DNA from: Clostridiales bacterium UBA6468
Lineage (GTDB): Bacteria > Bacillota > Clostridia > Oscillospirales > Oscillospiraceae
Reading direction: 5' to 3'
NCBI GenBank assembly: GCA_002436765.1
Contig: DJNI01000032.1
Span: 53,831 to 89,038 of the forward strand
Length of the DNA stretch: 35,208 bases
The notes under the pieces were generated by a model that saw only the letters and a list, made by a program, of their open reading frames with translations, searched no databases and had not been told where the DNA came from. Shown here in pieces: positions 23,157 to 30,081 of the stretch; the first letter of the stretch is position 1, and each line of letters begins with the position of its first letter. Position numbers and translations under genes: made by a program.

Positions 23157-23927
23157 TCATTTCCGTCTGACCATCTCCAGAACCTCGCCCATTTTTCTGC
23201 AAATGGCGTTGTAGTTCTCCCGGCGGTGGGGCCGCAGGCAGGCAGAGCAGTCCTTGATGCCATTGTCCGTATACCGGAATGCGCCGCCGCATTTGTCCCC
23301 CAGGCAGTACAGTGGGCAGTAGCAGAACAGGCAGCTGAAGGTCTTCGGATCGGCGCCCTGATGGCAGGGGAAATACTCGCATTCCCGGTGCTGGAAAAAA
23401 TCGTAATGGATCTGGTGTCCCAGATCGATCCAGTAGCGCTGTTTTACCGCGCCGTCCACCTCTATTTCGTTTTCCAGGATGCCGCCGTTGCGCCGAATGC
23501 TCCTGGCCGAGCCGATGTTGTCCTTGTCGCAGACCATCAGCACCCGGTCGATCCCCAGCTTTCTGCATTCCTTCAGCGCCAGAGCGATCATACGGGTGGC
23601 GACGCCCTTGCGCCGCTGGGAGGGCAGCACGCCGATGCCCATGTGGCCGCCGTCCAAAAGCAGCCGGTCATTCAGCCGGTGACGGATATTCACCGCGCCC
23701 ACGAAGATATCCTGTTCCGTATCCAGACAGAAGAATGTGGAGTCCGGCACAAGTCCCTCCGTCTCGTCCTTCACATCCAGATTGGCAAGGTAATTGTCAA
23801 AATCCCGGTAATCCAGCCGCTGGATGGAATAGGGGATAATTTTCTCGCCCGTCGCATACCACTGAGACATCATGTCGTTCAGATGCCGCCGGTACTTTGG
23901 CTCCAATTTTACAAGCTTTAAGGTCAT
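23157..23927 (-). CDS. GNAT acetyltransferase fused to a cysteine-rich small domain
   Basis: Residues 1-170 form a GNAT N-acetyltransferase with the acetyl-CoA loop QRRKGVATRM (104-113) and the closing ARSIRRNGG. Residues 175-245 are a separate domain with nine cysteines (183, 188, 199, 202, 204, 208, 213, 227, 230) and the signatures YFPCH, CLFCYCPLY, CGG and KDCSACLRPH. This fits the cysteine-rich small domain family (Pfam zf-like), thought to bind metal and usually a stand-alone protein in anaerobes and archaea. The fusion is unusual and may couple metal or redox state to acetylation. The ATG follows GGAGGAAGAAAA. It lies 33 nt after the rluA-type gene, so the two are probably co-transcribed. 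Substrate unknown. Confidence 0.88.
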   Translation of the reverse strand: MTLKLVKLEPKYRRHLNDMMSQWYATGEKIIPYSIQRLDYRDFDNYLANLDVKDETEGLVPDSTFFCLDTEQDIFVGAVNIRHRLNDRLLLDGGHMGIGVLPSQRRKGVATRMIALALKECRKLGIDRVLMVCDKDNIGSARSIRRNGGILENEIEVDGAVKQRYWIDLGHQIHYDFFQHRECEYFPCHQGADPKTFSCLFCYCPLYCLGDKCGGAFRYTDNGIKDCSACLRPHRRENYNAICRKMGEVLEMVRRK

Positions 23928-23960
23928 TTTTCTTCCTCCGCTCTTTTCAACGCCGGAAAT

Positions 23961-24608
23961 CTATGGTATAATTTTCCTAAATTCCGTCCATGGGAACGTA
24001 GCGGGCGGCTCTTGGGAGAACTCCACCCACGCTCCTGTTCCCGGATGATGAAAGCCGATTTTCGACGACCACAGGGCGATTTCGCAGGGGTCGTCCAGAA
24101 CGGCGTACTTCCGCTCCCCCACCAGCGGCATTCCCCGGCTGGAAAACTGCACCCGAATCTGATGGGTGCGCCCGGTGTGAAGCCGCACCTGCACAAGAGA
24201 CATGTCTTCCGCATATTCCAGAACACGGTAGGAAAGCGCCGCTTCCTGCACGCCCTTCCCCGGCGCGTCCGCCACGAAGGTCATGCGTCTGGCCTTATCC
24301 CGCGCCAGCAGGTCGTGAAGCGTCCCCTCCGGATTCTCCGGCTTTCCGTGGACGACGGCCAGATATTCCTTGCGGAATTGGTCTTCCCGAATCTGGCGGG
24401 ACAGCTCCGACGCGGCGTTTCCGTTTCTCGCCAACACCATCACACCGCTGACCACCCGGTCGAGCCGGTGTACCGTGCGCACGTCGGCCTTGGGGTCTCC
24501 CAGGGCCTCCCGCACCAGCCCCGGCAGTCCTCCCGGCTCGTCGGTGGAAAGTATCCGCGCCGGCTTGATGCAGACCAGAATATCCGGATCCTGATACAGA
24601 ATTTCCAT
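23961..24608 (-). CDS. RluA-family RNA pseudouridine synthase
   Basis: These enzymes isomerise specific uridines in rRNA or tRNA. The 215-residue protein has the RluA motif VRTVHRLDRVVSG with catalytic D50. It also has the later EYLAVVHG, LHTGRTHQIRVQF and LVGERKY segments. It lacks an N-terminal S4 domain, like the short RluA/TruC-type members, so its target cannot be assigned. The start chosen is ATG 24606-24608; a GTG four codons upstream is possible, and neither has a strong ribosome binding site. Its promoter at 24636-24664 places the -10 about 28 nt from the ATG. The GNAT/Cys-rich gene follows. Confidence 0.92.
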   Translation of the reverse strand: MEILYQDPDILVCIKPARILSTDEPGGLPGLVREALGDPKADVRTVHRLDRVVSGVMVLARNGNAASELSRQIREDQFRKEYLAVVHGKPENPEGTLHDLLARDKARRMTFVADAPGKGVQEAALSYRVLEYAEDMSLVQVRLHTGRTHQIRVQFSSRGMPLVGERKYAVLDDPCEIALWSSKIGFHHPGTGAWVEFSQEPPATFPWTEFRKIIP

Positions 24609-24635
24609 CGCGCACCCCACAAAAGCGTTTTCTTT

Positions 24636-24664
24636 ATCCTATCAAATATACCCCCACTTTTCAA
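24636..24664 (-). promoter_or_regulatory. Promoter of the rluA-GNAT unit
   Basis: On the minus strand: -35 TTGAAA (24659-24664, one mismatch from consensus), a 17-nt spacer, and -10 TAGGAT (24636-24641) with TGA in front. The -35 overlaps the ribosome binding site region of the divergent dehydrogenase gene. Confidence 0.75.
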
Positions 24665-24676
24665 GGAGAAATTGCC

Positions 24677-25636
24677 ATGAAGATCGTTATTCTCGACGGC
24701 TGCGCCTTAAATCCCGGCGATTTGAGTTACGAACCTCTCCGTCAGTTCGGCGAACTGACCGTTTATGACCGCACAGACACCGAAGACGAAGCCATCGCCC
24801 GCATCGGAGACAGCGAGATCGTGGTGGCAAACAAGCTCCCCGTCACCGAGCGCCTCCTGGCCGCCTGTCCAAACATCCGTCTGGTCTGCGTTCCCGCCAC
24901 CGGATACAACACCGTGGACTGCGCCGCCTGCGCCCGCCGGGGCATCCCCGTGACCAACGTCCCCACCTACGGCACCGCCGCCGTGGCCCAGTTCACATTC
25001 GCGCTGATGCTGGAGCTATGCCACCGGGTCGGCCACCACGACGCGCTGGTACACGCGGGTCGGTGGGGTAGCTGCGGCTCCTTCTGCTTCTGGGACACCC
25101 CGCAGATGGAGCTGGCCGGGAAGACGCTGGGCATCGTCGGCTTCGGGCGCATCGGCCAGGCCGTGGCAAGCATCGCCCGCGCCTTCGGCATGAACGTCCT
25201 CGCCTACAGCCGCACCCGCCGCCCGGACGGGGAAGCGCTGGCGCAGTACGTCGATCTTAATACCCTGCTCGCCCGGTCGGATTTTGTCTCCCTCCACTGT
25301 CCCCTCACCCCGGCGACGGCGAAGCTGATAAACGCCGACGCCCTCGCCAAAATGAAGGCGGGCGCCATTCTCATCAACACCTCCCGGGGCGGTCTCGTGG
25401 ACGAAGCGGCAGTAAAGGCCGCGCTGGAAAGCGGCCGTCTCCGCGCCGCCGCCGTGGACGTGGTGTCCGAGGAACCCATCACCGCAGACAATCCGCTGCT
25501 GACCGCCCCCAACTGCATCATCACGCCCCACATGGCCTGGGCGCCGTTGGAAAGCCGCCAGCGGCTTCTGGACTGCGTCATCGAGAACATCCGCTGCTTC
25601 CTGGATGGGAAGCCCCAGAACGTGGTGAATCTGTAA
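24677..25636 (+). CDS. D-isomer-specific 2-hydroxyacid dehydrogenase (glycerate dehydrogenase-like)
   Basis: The 319-residue protein reduces 2-oxo acids to D-2-hydroxy acids, or the reverse. The catalytic triad is present: R237 (NTSRGG), E266 (SEEP) and H285 (TPHMAWAP). The nucleotide loop is GFGRIG (155-160). After the second strand the usual NAD-selecting Asp is replaced by SRTRR (178-182), which suggests preference for NADP(H). The similarity is closest to hydroxypyruvate reductase/glycerate dehydrogenase types, but D-lactate or other substrates cannot be excluded. The ATG follows AAGGAGAAATTGCC. It stands alone on the plus strand, divergent from the rluA unit and convergent with a GNAT gene. 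Confidence 0.9.
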   Translation: MKIVILDGCALNPGDLSYEPLRQFGELTVYDRTDTEDEAIARIGDSEIVVANKLPVTERLLAACPNIRLVCVPATGYNTVDCAACARRGIPVTNVPTYGTAAVAQFTFALMLELCHRVGHHDALVHAGRWGSCGSFCFWDTPQMELAGKTLGIVGFGRIGQAVASIARAFGMNVLAYSRTRRPDGEALAQYVDLNTLLARSDFVSLHCPLTPATAKLINADALAKMKAGAILINTSRGGLVDEAAVKAALESGRLRAAAVDVVSEEPITADNPLLTAPNCIITPHMAWAPLESRQRLLDCVIENIRCFLDGKPQNVVNL

Positions 25637-25640
25637 AAGA

Positions 25641-25677
25641 AAAACCCTCCGTATGGCAAACGTCATACGGAGGGTTT
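25641..25677. terminator. Terminator shared by convergent dehydrogenase and GNAT genes
   Basis: A perfect 14-bp inverted repeat (25642-25655 and 25664-25677) with an 8-nt loop. The A-rich and T-rich ends make it a plausible intrinsic terminator in either direction. On the minus strand the last codons and the stop of the GNAT gene (stop at 25663-25665) lie inside the hairpin. Confidence 0.8.
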
Positions 25678-26172
25678 GTCGTCCCAGCACAGGGTGTACA
25701 TTTTCTGATTCACCGAGCCGTCCACGTAGACGGCGTAGTCCGCAATGCGGCTAAAGCCGCATGCTTCGTGGACTTTCAGGGAGGGTAAATTCCGCTTGTC
25801 CACGTGGGAGTAGAGCTTCGTTTTTCCCGCAAGGGTGCACTGCACCGCCTGTATCAACGCGGCAGCATAACCCCTTCGCCGCTGCTCCGGGGCGGTCTCC
25901 AGCGCTTCCAGCAAAAGTCCGTCCCGGTACGGTTCCAGGCGCAGCGCGCTGACATACCGCCCGTTTTCCTCCCAGAGGGCGTAAACCGCCCCCGGCGTCC
26001 GGAAAAACACCTGCTCCAGATAGCGGTAAAAATCCTCTTCCGCCAGCTGAATCTGCCGCATTTCCGGCTCCTCCGGCCAGAAATCCCGACCGTTTTCCCG
26101 GTTGGACTCCCCATAGACTGTCATCAGGCTGCCAAAATGCAGCTGGGATAGGCCGTGCGCAAGATACAGCAT
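25663..26172 (-). CDS. GNAT family acetyltransferase
   Basis: A 169-residue GNAT protein with the acetyl-CoA-binding loop PEQRRRGYAAAL (95-106) and the typical HEACGFSRI ending of the fold (135-143). The substrate is unknown. Its ATG follows TAAGGAGGAAAA immediately after the stop of the second ABC half-transporter, so it is the third gene of the attenuator-controlled exporter operon. In that setting a drug-modifying or self-protection role is a reasonable inference. The coding region ends inside the terminator hairpin: the last codons (DKPSV) form one arm, so translation to the stop could interfere with hairpin folding. Confidence 0.85.
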   Translation of the reverse strand: MLYLAHGLSQLHFGSLMTVYGESNRENGRDFWPEEPEMRQIQLAEEDFYRYLEQVFFRTPGAVYALWEENGRYVSALRLEPYRDGLLLEALETAPEQRRRGYAAALIQAVQCTLAGKTKLYSHVDKRNLPSLKVHEACGFSRIADYAVYVDGSVNQKMYTLCWDDKPSV

Positions 26173-26181
26173 TTTTCCTCC

Positions 26182-27945
26182 TTACACGGCGTACTGGCTG
26201 GTGTAAAGGTCGTAATAGAAGCCCTTTTTCGCCAGCAGCTGACCGTGAGTCCCCTGCTCCACAATGTGGCCGTGATTCAGCACCAGAATGCGGTCGGCGT
26301 CCACGATGGTGCTTAATCGGTGGGCGATGACAAAGCAGGTTCTCCCCTTCATCAGCTTGTCCATGGCCTTCTGCACCAGTATTTCCGTCCGGGTATCCAC
26401 GTTGGAGGTGGCCTCGTCCAGAATCAGCAGCGGACGGCTGGCCAGCAGCGCCCGGGCGATGGTCAGAAGCTGCTTCTGCCCGCCGGAAAGGTTGGTGGTG
26501 TCTTCGCTGATCAGGGTATCATAGCCGCCCGGCATGGTGCGGATAAAGTGGTCGCAGTATGCCTCCCGGCACGCCTGTTCGATTTCCTCCCGGGTGGCGT
26601 CCGGCTTGCCGTAGGACACGTTCTCGGCAATGGTTCCCCGGAACAGCCAGGTATCCTGCAGAACCATGCCGAAATTCCGCCGCACCTCGTCCCGGGAAAG
26701 GGACTGGATATCCTGCCCGTCCAGCAGGATTTTCCCGCTGTCCACGTCGTAAAACCGCATCAGCAGATTAACGATGGTGGTCTTTCCCGCGCCGGTAGGG
26801 CCGACAATGGCCACCCGCTGGCCGGGACGGACGCTGAGGTTCAGATTTTCGATCAGCGGCTCGTCCTTGGTGTAGGAGAAAGCGGCCTTGTCAAAGACGA
26901 CCTCGCCCCGGCAGGACTTCGGAAGCGTTCCCTCCGGCTGTTCCTCTTCCTCCATGTCCATTATCTCAAACACCCGCTTGGCGGAGGCTTTGACGTGGGT
27001 CAGGTTCGCAAATCCCGATGCGATCTGCTCCAGAGGGGACGCAAACTGCCGGGCGAACAGCACGATGGTCACCACGGTGCCCACGCCCACGCCCCGGCGG
27101 ACGATCAGCCATCCGCCGATGAGGTTGATGCAGATATAGGCCATGGCGTTGCCGAATTTGATCAGCGGCTGCACGATGGAGCCGGTGAAATTGGCCTTGG
27201 ACACGGCCTTTCGCAGCTGCTCGTTGACGACGGCGTGCTTCTGCGCCGTATATTCCTCCAGATTGTAGGCTTTGGCTGTTGAGAAATTGGTAAAGCTCTC
27301 CTCCACGATTTCCGTCAGCTCTCCAGACTTTTTGAACCACTCGTCGTAGTATTTCCCGCTGGCGCCCGCAATTTTCGAGGAAATCCACAAGGAAATCGGC
27401 GTCAGCACGATGACCAGGCAGGCCAGCACCCAGTTTGTCATGAACATGGCCACGGCGATCATGGTGATCTGAAAAACGCCCTCCACCATCACGTCAAAAA
27501 TCTGGTGGATGTAGTTGCCCATGGCGCTTACATCGTCGATCATCCGGTTCAGCACATCGCCCACCGGGGTCTGATCGACGAATTTCACCGGAAGCCGCCG
27601 GATTTTGTCGGAAATGGCGATCCGAATGTCGCAGGTAAAGTGGCGGCTCACCGTCCGGTTCATCAGCTGCATGTTCAGATAGCGGAACACCCCCTGCGCC
27701 GCATACACCGCCGCCAGCAGGAGAAGGCCGCCGACAAGGCTGTCCCGGATGGGCGTCTGCCGGTCGCTCAGACCGAAATCATAGAGCTTCTGTATCAGGT
27801 CTCCCAGAATTTCCGGCGCGGCAATGGAGCACAGCACCGCGAGAATCCCCAGCACCGCGCTGACTGCGACCCATCCGGCGATGCCCTTCGCCTCCCGGAT
27901 GATCCGCCATGTGGTGCCATCCAGCAGCTTATTCTTTTCACGCAT
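26182..27945 (-). CDS. ABC exporter half-transporter, catalytically competent subunit
   Basis: The 587-residue protein has an ABC-exporter membrane domain of about six helices (1-330) and a nucleotide-binding domain. It carries Walker A GPTGAGKTT (382-390), signature LSGGQ (486-490), Walker B LLILDEATS with catalytic E511 and H-loop H542. All residues for ATP hydrolysis are canonical. It overlaps the preceding half-transporter by 8 nt and follows GGGAGGG. With that partner it should form a heterodimeric exporter of the LmrCD / BmrCD (YheIH) type, usually exporting hydrophobic drugs or peptides. The partner has one degenerate ATP site, which fits the pairing. Confidence 0.93.
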   Translation of the reverse strand: MREKNKLLDGTTWRIIREAKGIAGWVAVSAVLGILAVLCSIAAPEILGDLIQKLYDFGLSDRQTPIRDSLVGGLLLLAAVYAAQGVFRYLNMQLMNRTVSRHFTCDIRIAISDKIRRLPVKFVDQTPVGDVLNRMIDDVSAMGNYIHQIFDVMVEGVFQITMIAVAMFMTNWVLACLVIVLTPISLWISSKIAGASGKYYDEWFKKSGELTEIVEESFTNFSTAKAYNLEEYTAQKHAVVNEQLRKAVSKANFTGSIVQPLIKFGNAMAYICINLIGGWLIVRRGVGVGTVVTIVLFARQFASPLEQIASGFANLTHVKASAKRVFEIMDMEEEEQPEGTLPKSCRGEVVFDKAAFSYTKDEPLIENLNLSVRPGQRVAIVGPTGAGKTTIVNLLMRFYDVDSGKILLDGQDIQSLSRDEVRRNFGMVLQDTWLFRGTIAENVSYGKPDATREEIEQACREAYCDHFIRTMPGGYDTLISEDTTNLSGGQKQLLTIARALLASRPLLILDEATSNVDTRTEILVQKAMDKLMKGRTCFVIAHRLSTIVDADRILVLNHGHIVEQGTHGQLLAKKGFYYDLYTSQYAV

Positions 27946-29662
27946 TCACATTCCCTCCCGTCTGGGACGCATAGATTTCCCGGTACACCCCGCACCGTTC
28001 CAGCAGCTGGGCATGGGTGCCGCTGTCCACCAGTGCACCGGCGTCCATGACGAAGATCACGTCGCAGTGCATGGCGGAGGTCACCCGCTGGGTGATGATG
28101 AGCTGGGTTTTCCCCGCCAGATTTTGGTTCAGGGTAGCACGGAGCTTCGCTTCCGTCAGGAAGTCCAGCGCGGAAAAGCTGTCGTCAAAAATATAGATGG
28201 GCGCGTTTTTCAGCAGCGCCCGGGCAATGCTCAGCCGCTGCTTCTGTCCGCCGGACAGGTTCTTGCCCGACTGGCGAATCCTATGGTCGATGCCGTCGGC
28301 AAAGGAGTTTACGAACTCGCCTGCCTGGGCGATTTCCAGCGCTTCCCGGATCTCCACATCCCCCGCTTCCAGCCTGCCCATGCGCACGTTGTCCCGGATG
28401 GTGCCGGAATAGATGGTCGCGTTTTGCAGCACGCAGCTGATATTGTCCCGCATGGTGCGGCGGCTGAGGGTCCGGGTGGGCATTCCGTCCATGCGAACCT
28501 CGCCGGAGGTGGGCATACGGAAGCCCAGCAGGAGCTGCACCAGGGTGCTTTTTCCCGAACCGGTGCCGCCGATGATGGCCGCCCGCTGTCCCTTTTTCAC
28601 GGAAAGGGTGACGTCCTTCAGGGCGGCCTCCGCCGCGCCGTCATAGCGGAAGGTCACATGGTCAAAGTCGATATCCCCGGACAATTTGATGTCCTGCCGT
28701 TCGATGGGGTCGGCCATGCCCTTGGCATGAAGCACCTGCCCGATGCGCTTTGCCGCCACCTCGGCCTGAGGGAAGCTGATGATGGCAAACGCGCCGGTGA
28801 CGACGCCCGCAGAGACCAGAGACACATACTGGACGATGGCAAAAATGTCGCCGCCGGTCAGTCCGGTGGAGGTCTCCATCCGCCAGCCGCCTAAGTACAC
28901 GATCAGCACCGCCGCCACATTCAGCAGGAAGGTCGCCAGGGGGGAAATGGCGCCCATGGCCACATTGCCCCGGATGAAGCTGCTTGCCATAGTGCGAGTG
29001 GCTTCGGACACCCGCGCATGCTCCCGCTTCTCGGAGTTGAACGCCCGGATGACCCGAATGCCCCGAAGGCGCTCCCGCATGATCTCATTCTGCCGGTCAA
29101 TCAGCTTGTCGGACACTTCCCAGATGCCGTCGATCTTCTTGCCGATAAGGATGACGATTGCCAGAATCACGGGAACGAAGGCCAGCATGGTCAGCGACAG
29201 CGCAACGTCCTTCCGCAATGACAGCACCACGCCGCCAAAAAACAGCACCGGAATCATGACGACGGTGCCGGACAGCTCTGCCGCGATCCAGCTCACCGTC
29301 TCCACATCGTGGGAGCAGCGGGTCACGAGAGCCGCCGTGCCCAGCTCGCCGAATTCCTCAAAGCTCATCTGGTTGACCTTGCGGAACACTGCATCGCGGA
29401 GGCCGGCACAGAAGGACGCCACCACGTCGTTGGAAATTTTCGACCCCAGGATCACCGTTCCCAACCCTACCAGCGCCACCGCCGCCATGACGGCGCAGCA
29501 TTTGACGATGTAGGCAAAATCCGCCTGATAGACGCCCTTGTTGAGAATTTCACTCATAATGGCGGGCAGCAGCAGGTCGCAGACCGTGGATATCGCCACG
29601 GCGACGGTGGCAGCGAGCAGCCCCTTCCAATAGGGCTTCAGATATTGCAGCATTTCTTTCAT
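27938..29662 (-). CDS. ABC exporter half-transporter with degenerate ATP site
   Basis: From ATG 29660-29662 (AGAGG in front) this is 574 residues; the frame extends upstream through the attenuator hairpin but that part is not protein-like. The membrane domain (about 10-290) precedes a nucleotide-binding domain with Walker A GGTGSGKST (365-373) and signature LSGGQ (469-473). Walker B is IFDDS (491-495), with D494 where the catalytic Glu should be. The H-loop His is Gln (Q525 in IITQRV). These substitutions are the hallmark of the degenerate-site subunit in heterodimeric exporters such as LmrC, BmrC/YheI or TM287. It heads the exporter operon and is preceded by the leader ORF and terminator. 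Confidence 0.93.
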   Translation of the reverse strand: MKEMLQYLKPYWKGLLAATVAVAISTVCDLLLPAIMSEILNKGVYQADFAYIVKCCAVMAAVALVGLGTVILGSKISNDVVASFCAGLRDAVFRKVNQMSFEEFGELGTAALVTRCSHDVETVSWIAAELSGTVVMIPVLFFGGVVLSLRKDVALSLTMLAFVPVILAIVILIGKKIDGIWEVSDKLIDRQNEIMRERLRGIRVIRAFNSEKREHARVSEATRTMASSFIRGNVAMGAISPLATFLLNVAAVLIVYLGGWRMETSTGLTGGDIFAIVQYVSLVSAGVVTGAFAIISFPQAEVAAKRIGQVLHAKGMADPIERQDIKLSGDIDFDHVTFRYDGAAEAALKDVTLSVKKGQRAAIIGGTGSGKSTLVQLLLGFRMPTSGEVRMDGMPTRTLSRRTMRDNISCVLQNATIYSGTIRDNVRMGRLEAGDVEIREALEIAQAGEFVNSFADGIDHRIRQSGKNLSGGQKQRLSIARALLKNAPIYIFDDSFSALDFLTEAKLRATLNQNLAGKTQLIITQRVTSAMHCDVIFVMDAGALVDSGTHAQLLERCGVYREIYASQTGGNVNA

Positions 29663-29680
29663 TTTTCTACCTCTAACAAC

Positions 29681-29706
29681 AAAAAAGCACAGGCCGAAGC
29701 CTGCGC
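29681..29706 (-). terminator. Attenuator terminator upstream of the ABC exporter genes
   Basis: On the minus strand an 8-bp stem (GCGCAGGC pairing with GCCTGTGC, one G-U) closed by a stable TTCG tetraloop is followed directly by TTTTTT. It lies between the leader peptide stop and the transporter start, only 18 nt before the ATG, and would end transcription before the structural genes. Confidence 0.85.
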
Positions 29707-29718
29707 CGCACAAACAGT

Positions 29719-29743
29719 CCACGCCGGTATTCCTACCGCACGG
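29719..29743 (-). promoter_or_regulatory. Hairpin over the leader peptide stop codon
   Basis: On the minus strand CCGUGCGGUA pairs with UACCGGCGUGG across a GGAA (GNRA) loop, giving about ten pairs, two of them G-U, with one bulged G. The UAG stop of the leader ORF is at the loop side of the stem. A ribosome stalled or terminating here would disrupt this hairpin, so it could be part of the antiterminator switching. The pairing is read by eye and not folded. Confidence 0.5.
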
Positions 29744-29795
29744 TTCCCTCCGGAGCAAGTCTTCTGCCAAAAACGTTCCAGCCGTTCTTCAACAT
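29733..29795 (-). CDS. Leader peptide, 20 residues
   Basis: A short ORF of 20 codons plus stop, reading MLKNGWNVFGRRLAPEGTVR. It starts at ATG 29793-29795 behind a very strong AAAGGAGG ribosome binding site. It lies about 25-30 nt downstream of the promoter at 29826-29854 and just upstream of an intrinsic terminator and the ABC exporter genes. The peptide has no export signal or known motif; its translation is likely to be regulatory. Ribosome stalling, for example by a translation inhibitor, would be expected to prevent the terminator from forming. A longer frame open to 29951 overlaps the promoter and is not the real gene. Confidence 0.75.
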   Translation of the reverse strand: MLKNGWNVFGRRLAPEGTVR

Positions 29796-29825
29796 GTTCA
29801 CTTCCTCCTTTCTCATTTTACGCAT

Positions 29826-29854
29826 ATGGTAACACACCGGTTCCGCTTTGTCAA
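29826..29854 (-). promoter_or_regulatory. Promoter of the leader/ABC exporter operon
   Basis: On the minus strand: a perfect -35 TTGACA (29849-29854), a 17-nt spacer and -10 TACCAT (29826-29831). It is the only promoter with a consensus -35 seen in the window. The expected start is near 29819, a few nucleotides before the leader ribosome binding site. Confidence 0.85.
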
Positions 29855-29876
29855 CCATTTTCAGAACAGTTTCAGC

Positions 29877-29934
29877 AGTGGATAAGCCTGGATTATACAC
29901 ACCGTTATACACAGTTTCCACAATTTTATCCACA
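29877..29934. other. Cluster of DnaA boxes
   Basis: Three perfect matches to TTATNCACA lie in one orientation: TTATACACA at 29893-29901, TTATACACA at 29905-29913 and TTATCCACA at 29926-29934. GTTTCCACA (29914-29922) is a one-off match to TTWTNCACA in the same orientation, and AGTGGATAA (29877-29885) is the reverse of TTATCCACT. The starts of the four same-strand boxes are 12, 9 and 12 nt apart. The neighbouring stretch 29941-30045 is clearly AT-rich within a GC-rich region. This is a DnaA-binding cluster or part of an origin; no dnaA or dnaN is in the window. Confidence 0.75.
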
Positions 29935-29940
29935 GGCGAT

Positions 29941-30045
29941 ATACATAACACCCGCCATAATTTGTTTTGCTCTATGAAATGTAATGTTTTTGTAATCTTT
30001 CGTTACGCTTTATTTTACAATCACCGTATATTCGTCGATATTCAT
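29941..30045. other. AT-rich non-coding stretch beside the DnaA boxes
   Basis: No gene is visible. The sequence is much richer in A and T than the coding DNA around it and contains TGTAAT twice (29980-29985 and 29991-29996). It lies next to the DnaA-box cluster and before the tsaD terminator. It could serve as an unwinding element or simply be intergenic. Confidence 0.45.
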
Positions 30046-30050
30046 GCAAA

Positions 30051-30075
30051 AGGGGGAGACTTCCCGTCTCCCCCT
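30051..30075 (-). terminator. Intrinsic terminator after tsaD
   Basis: A perfect 10-bp stem (30051-30060 and 30066-30075) with a 5-nt loop, followed on the minus strand by TTTGC. It begins 6 nt after the tsaD stop and ends the cysS-polA-rimI-tsaD unit. Confidence 0.85.
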
Positions 30076-30081
30076 CTGATT

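Noticed and set aside
21374..23263. 629-codon open frame on the minus strand, antisense to the acyl ligase
   Set aside because: Shadow of a strongly GC3-biased gene; composition is His/Gly/Asp/Val-rich and not protein-like.
23962..23975. TATAAT on the plus strand near the end of the rluA-type gene
   Set aside because: It is the complement of coding sequence for the last residues, has no -35 and no plus-strand gene behind it before 24677.
29733..29951. 72-residue version of the leader ORF
   Set aside because: The extra codons cover the consensus promoter and a DnaA-box region; only the inner ATG has a ribosome binding site.
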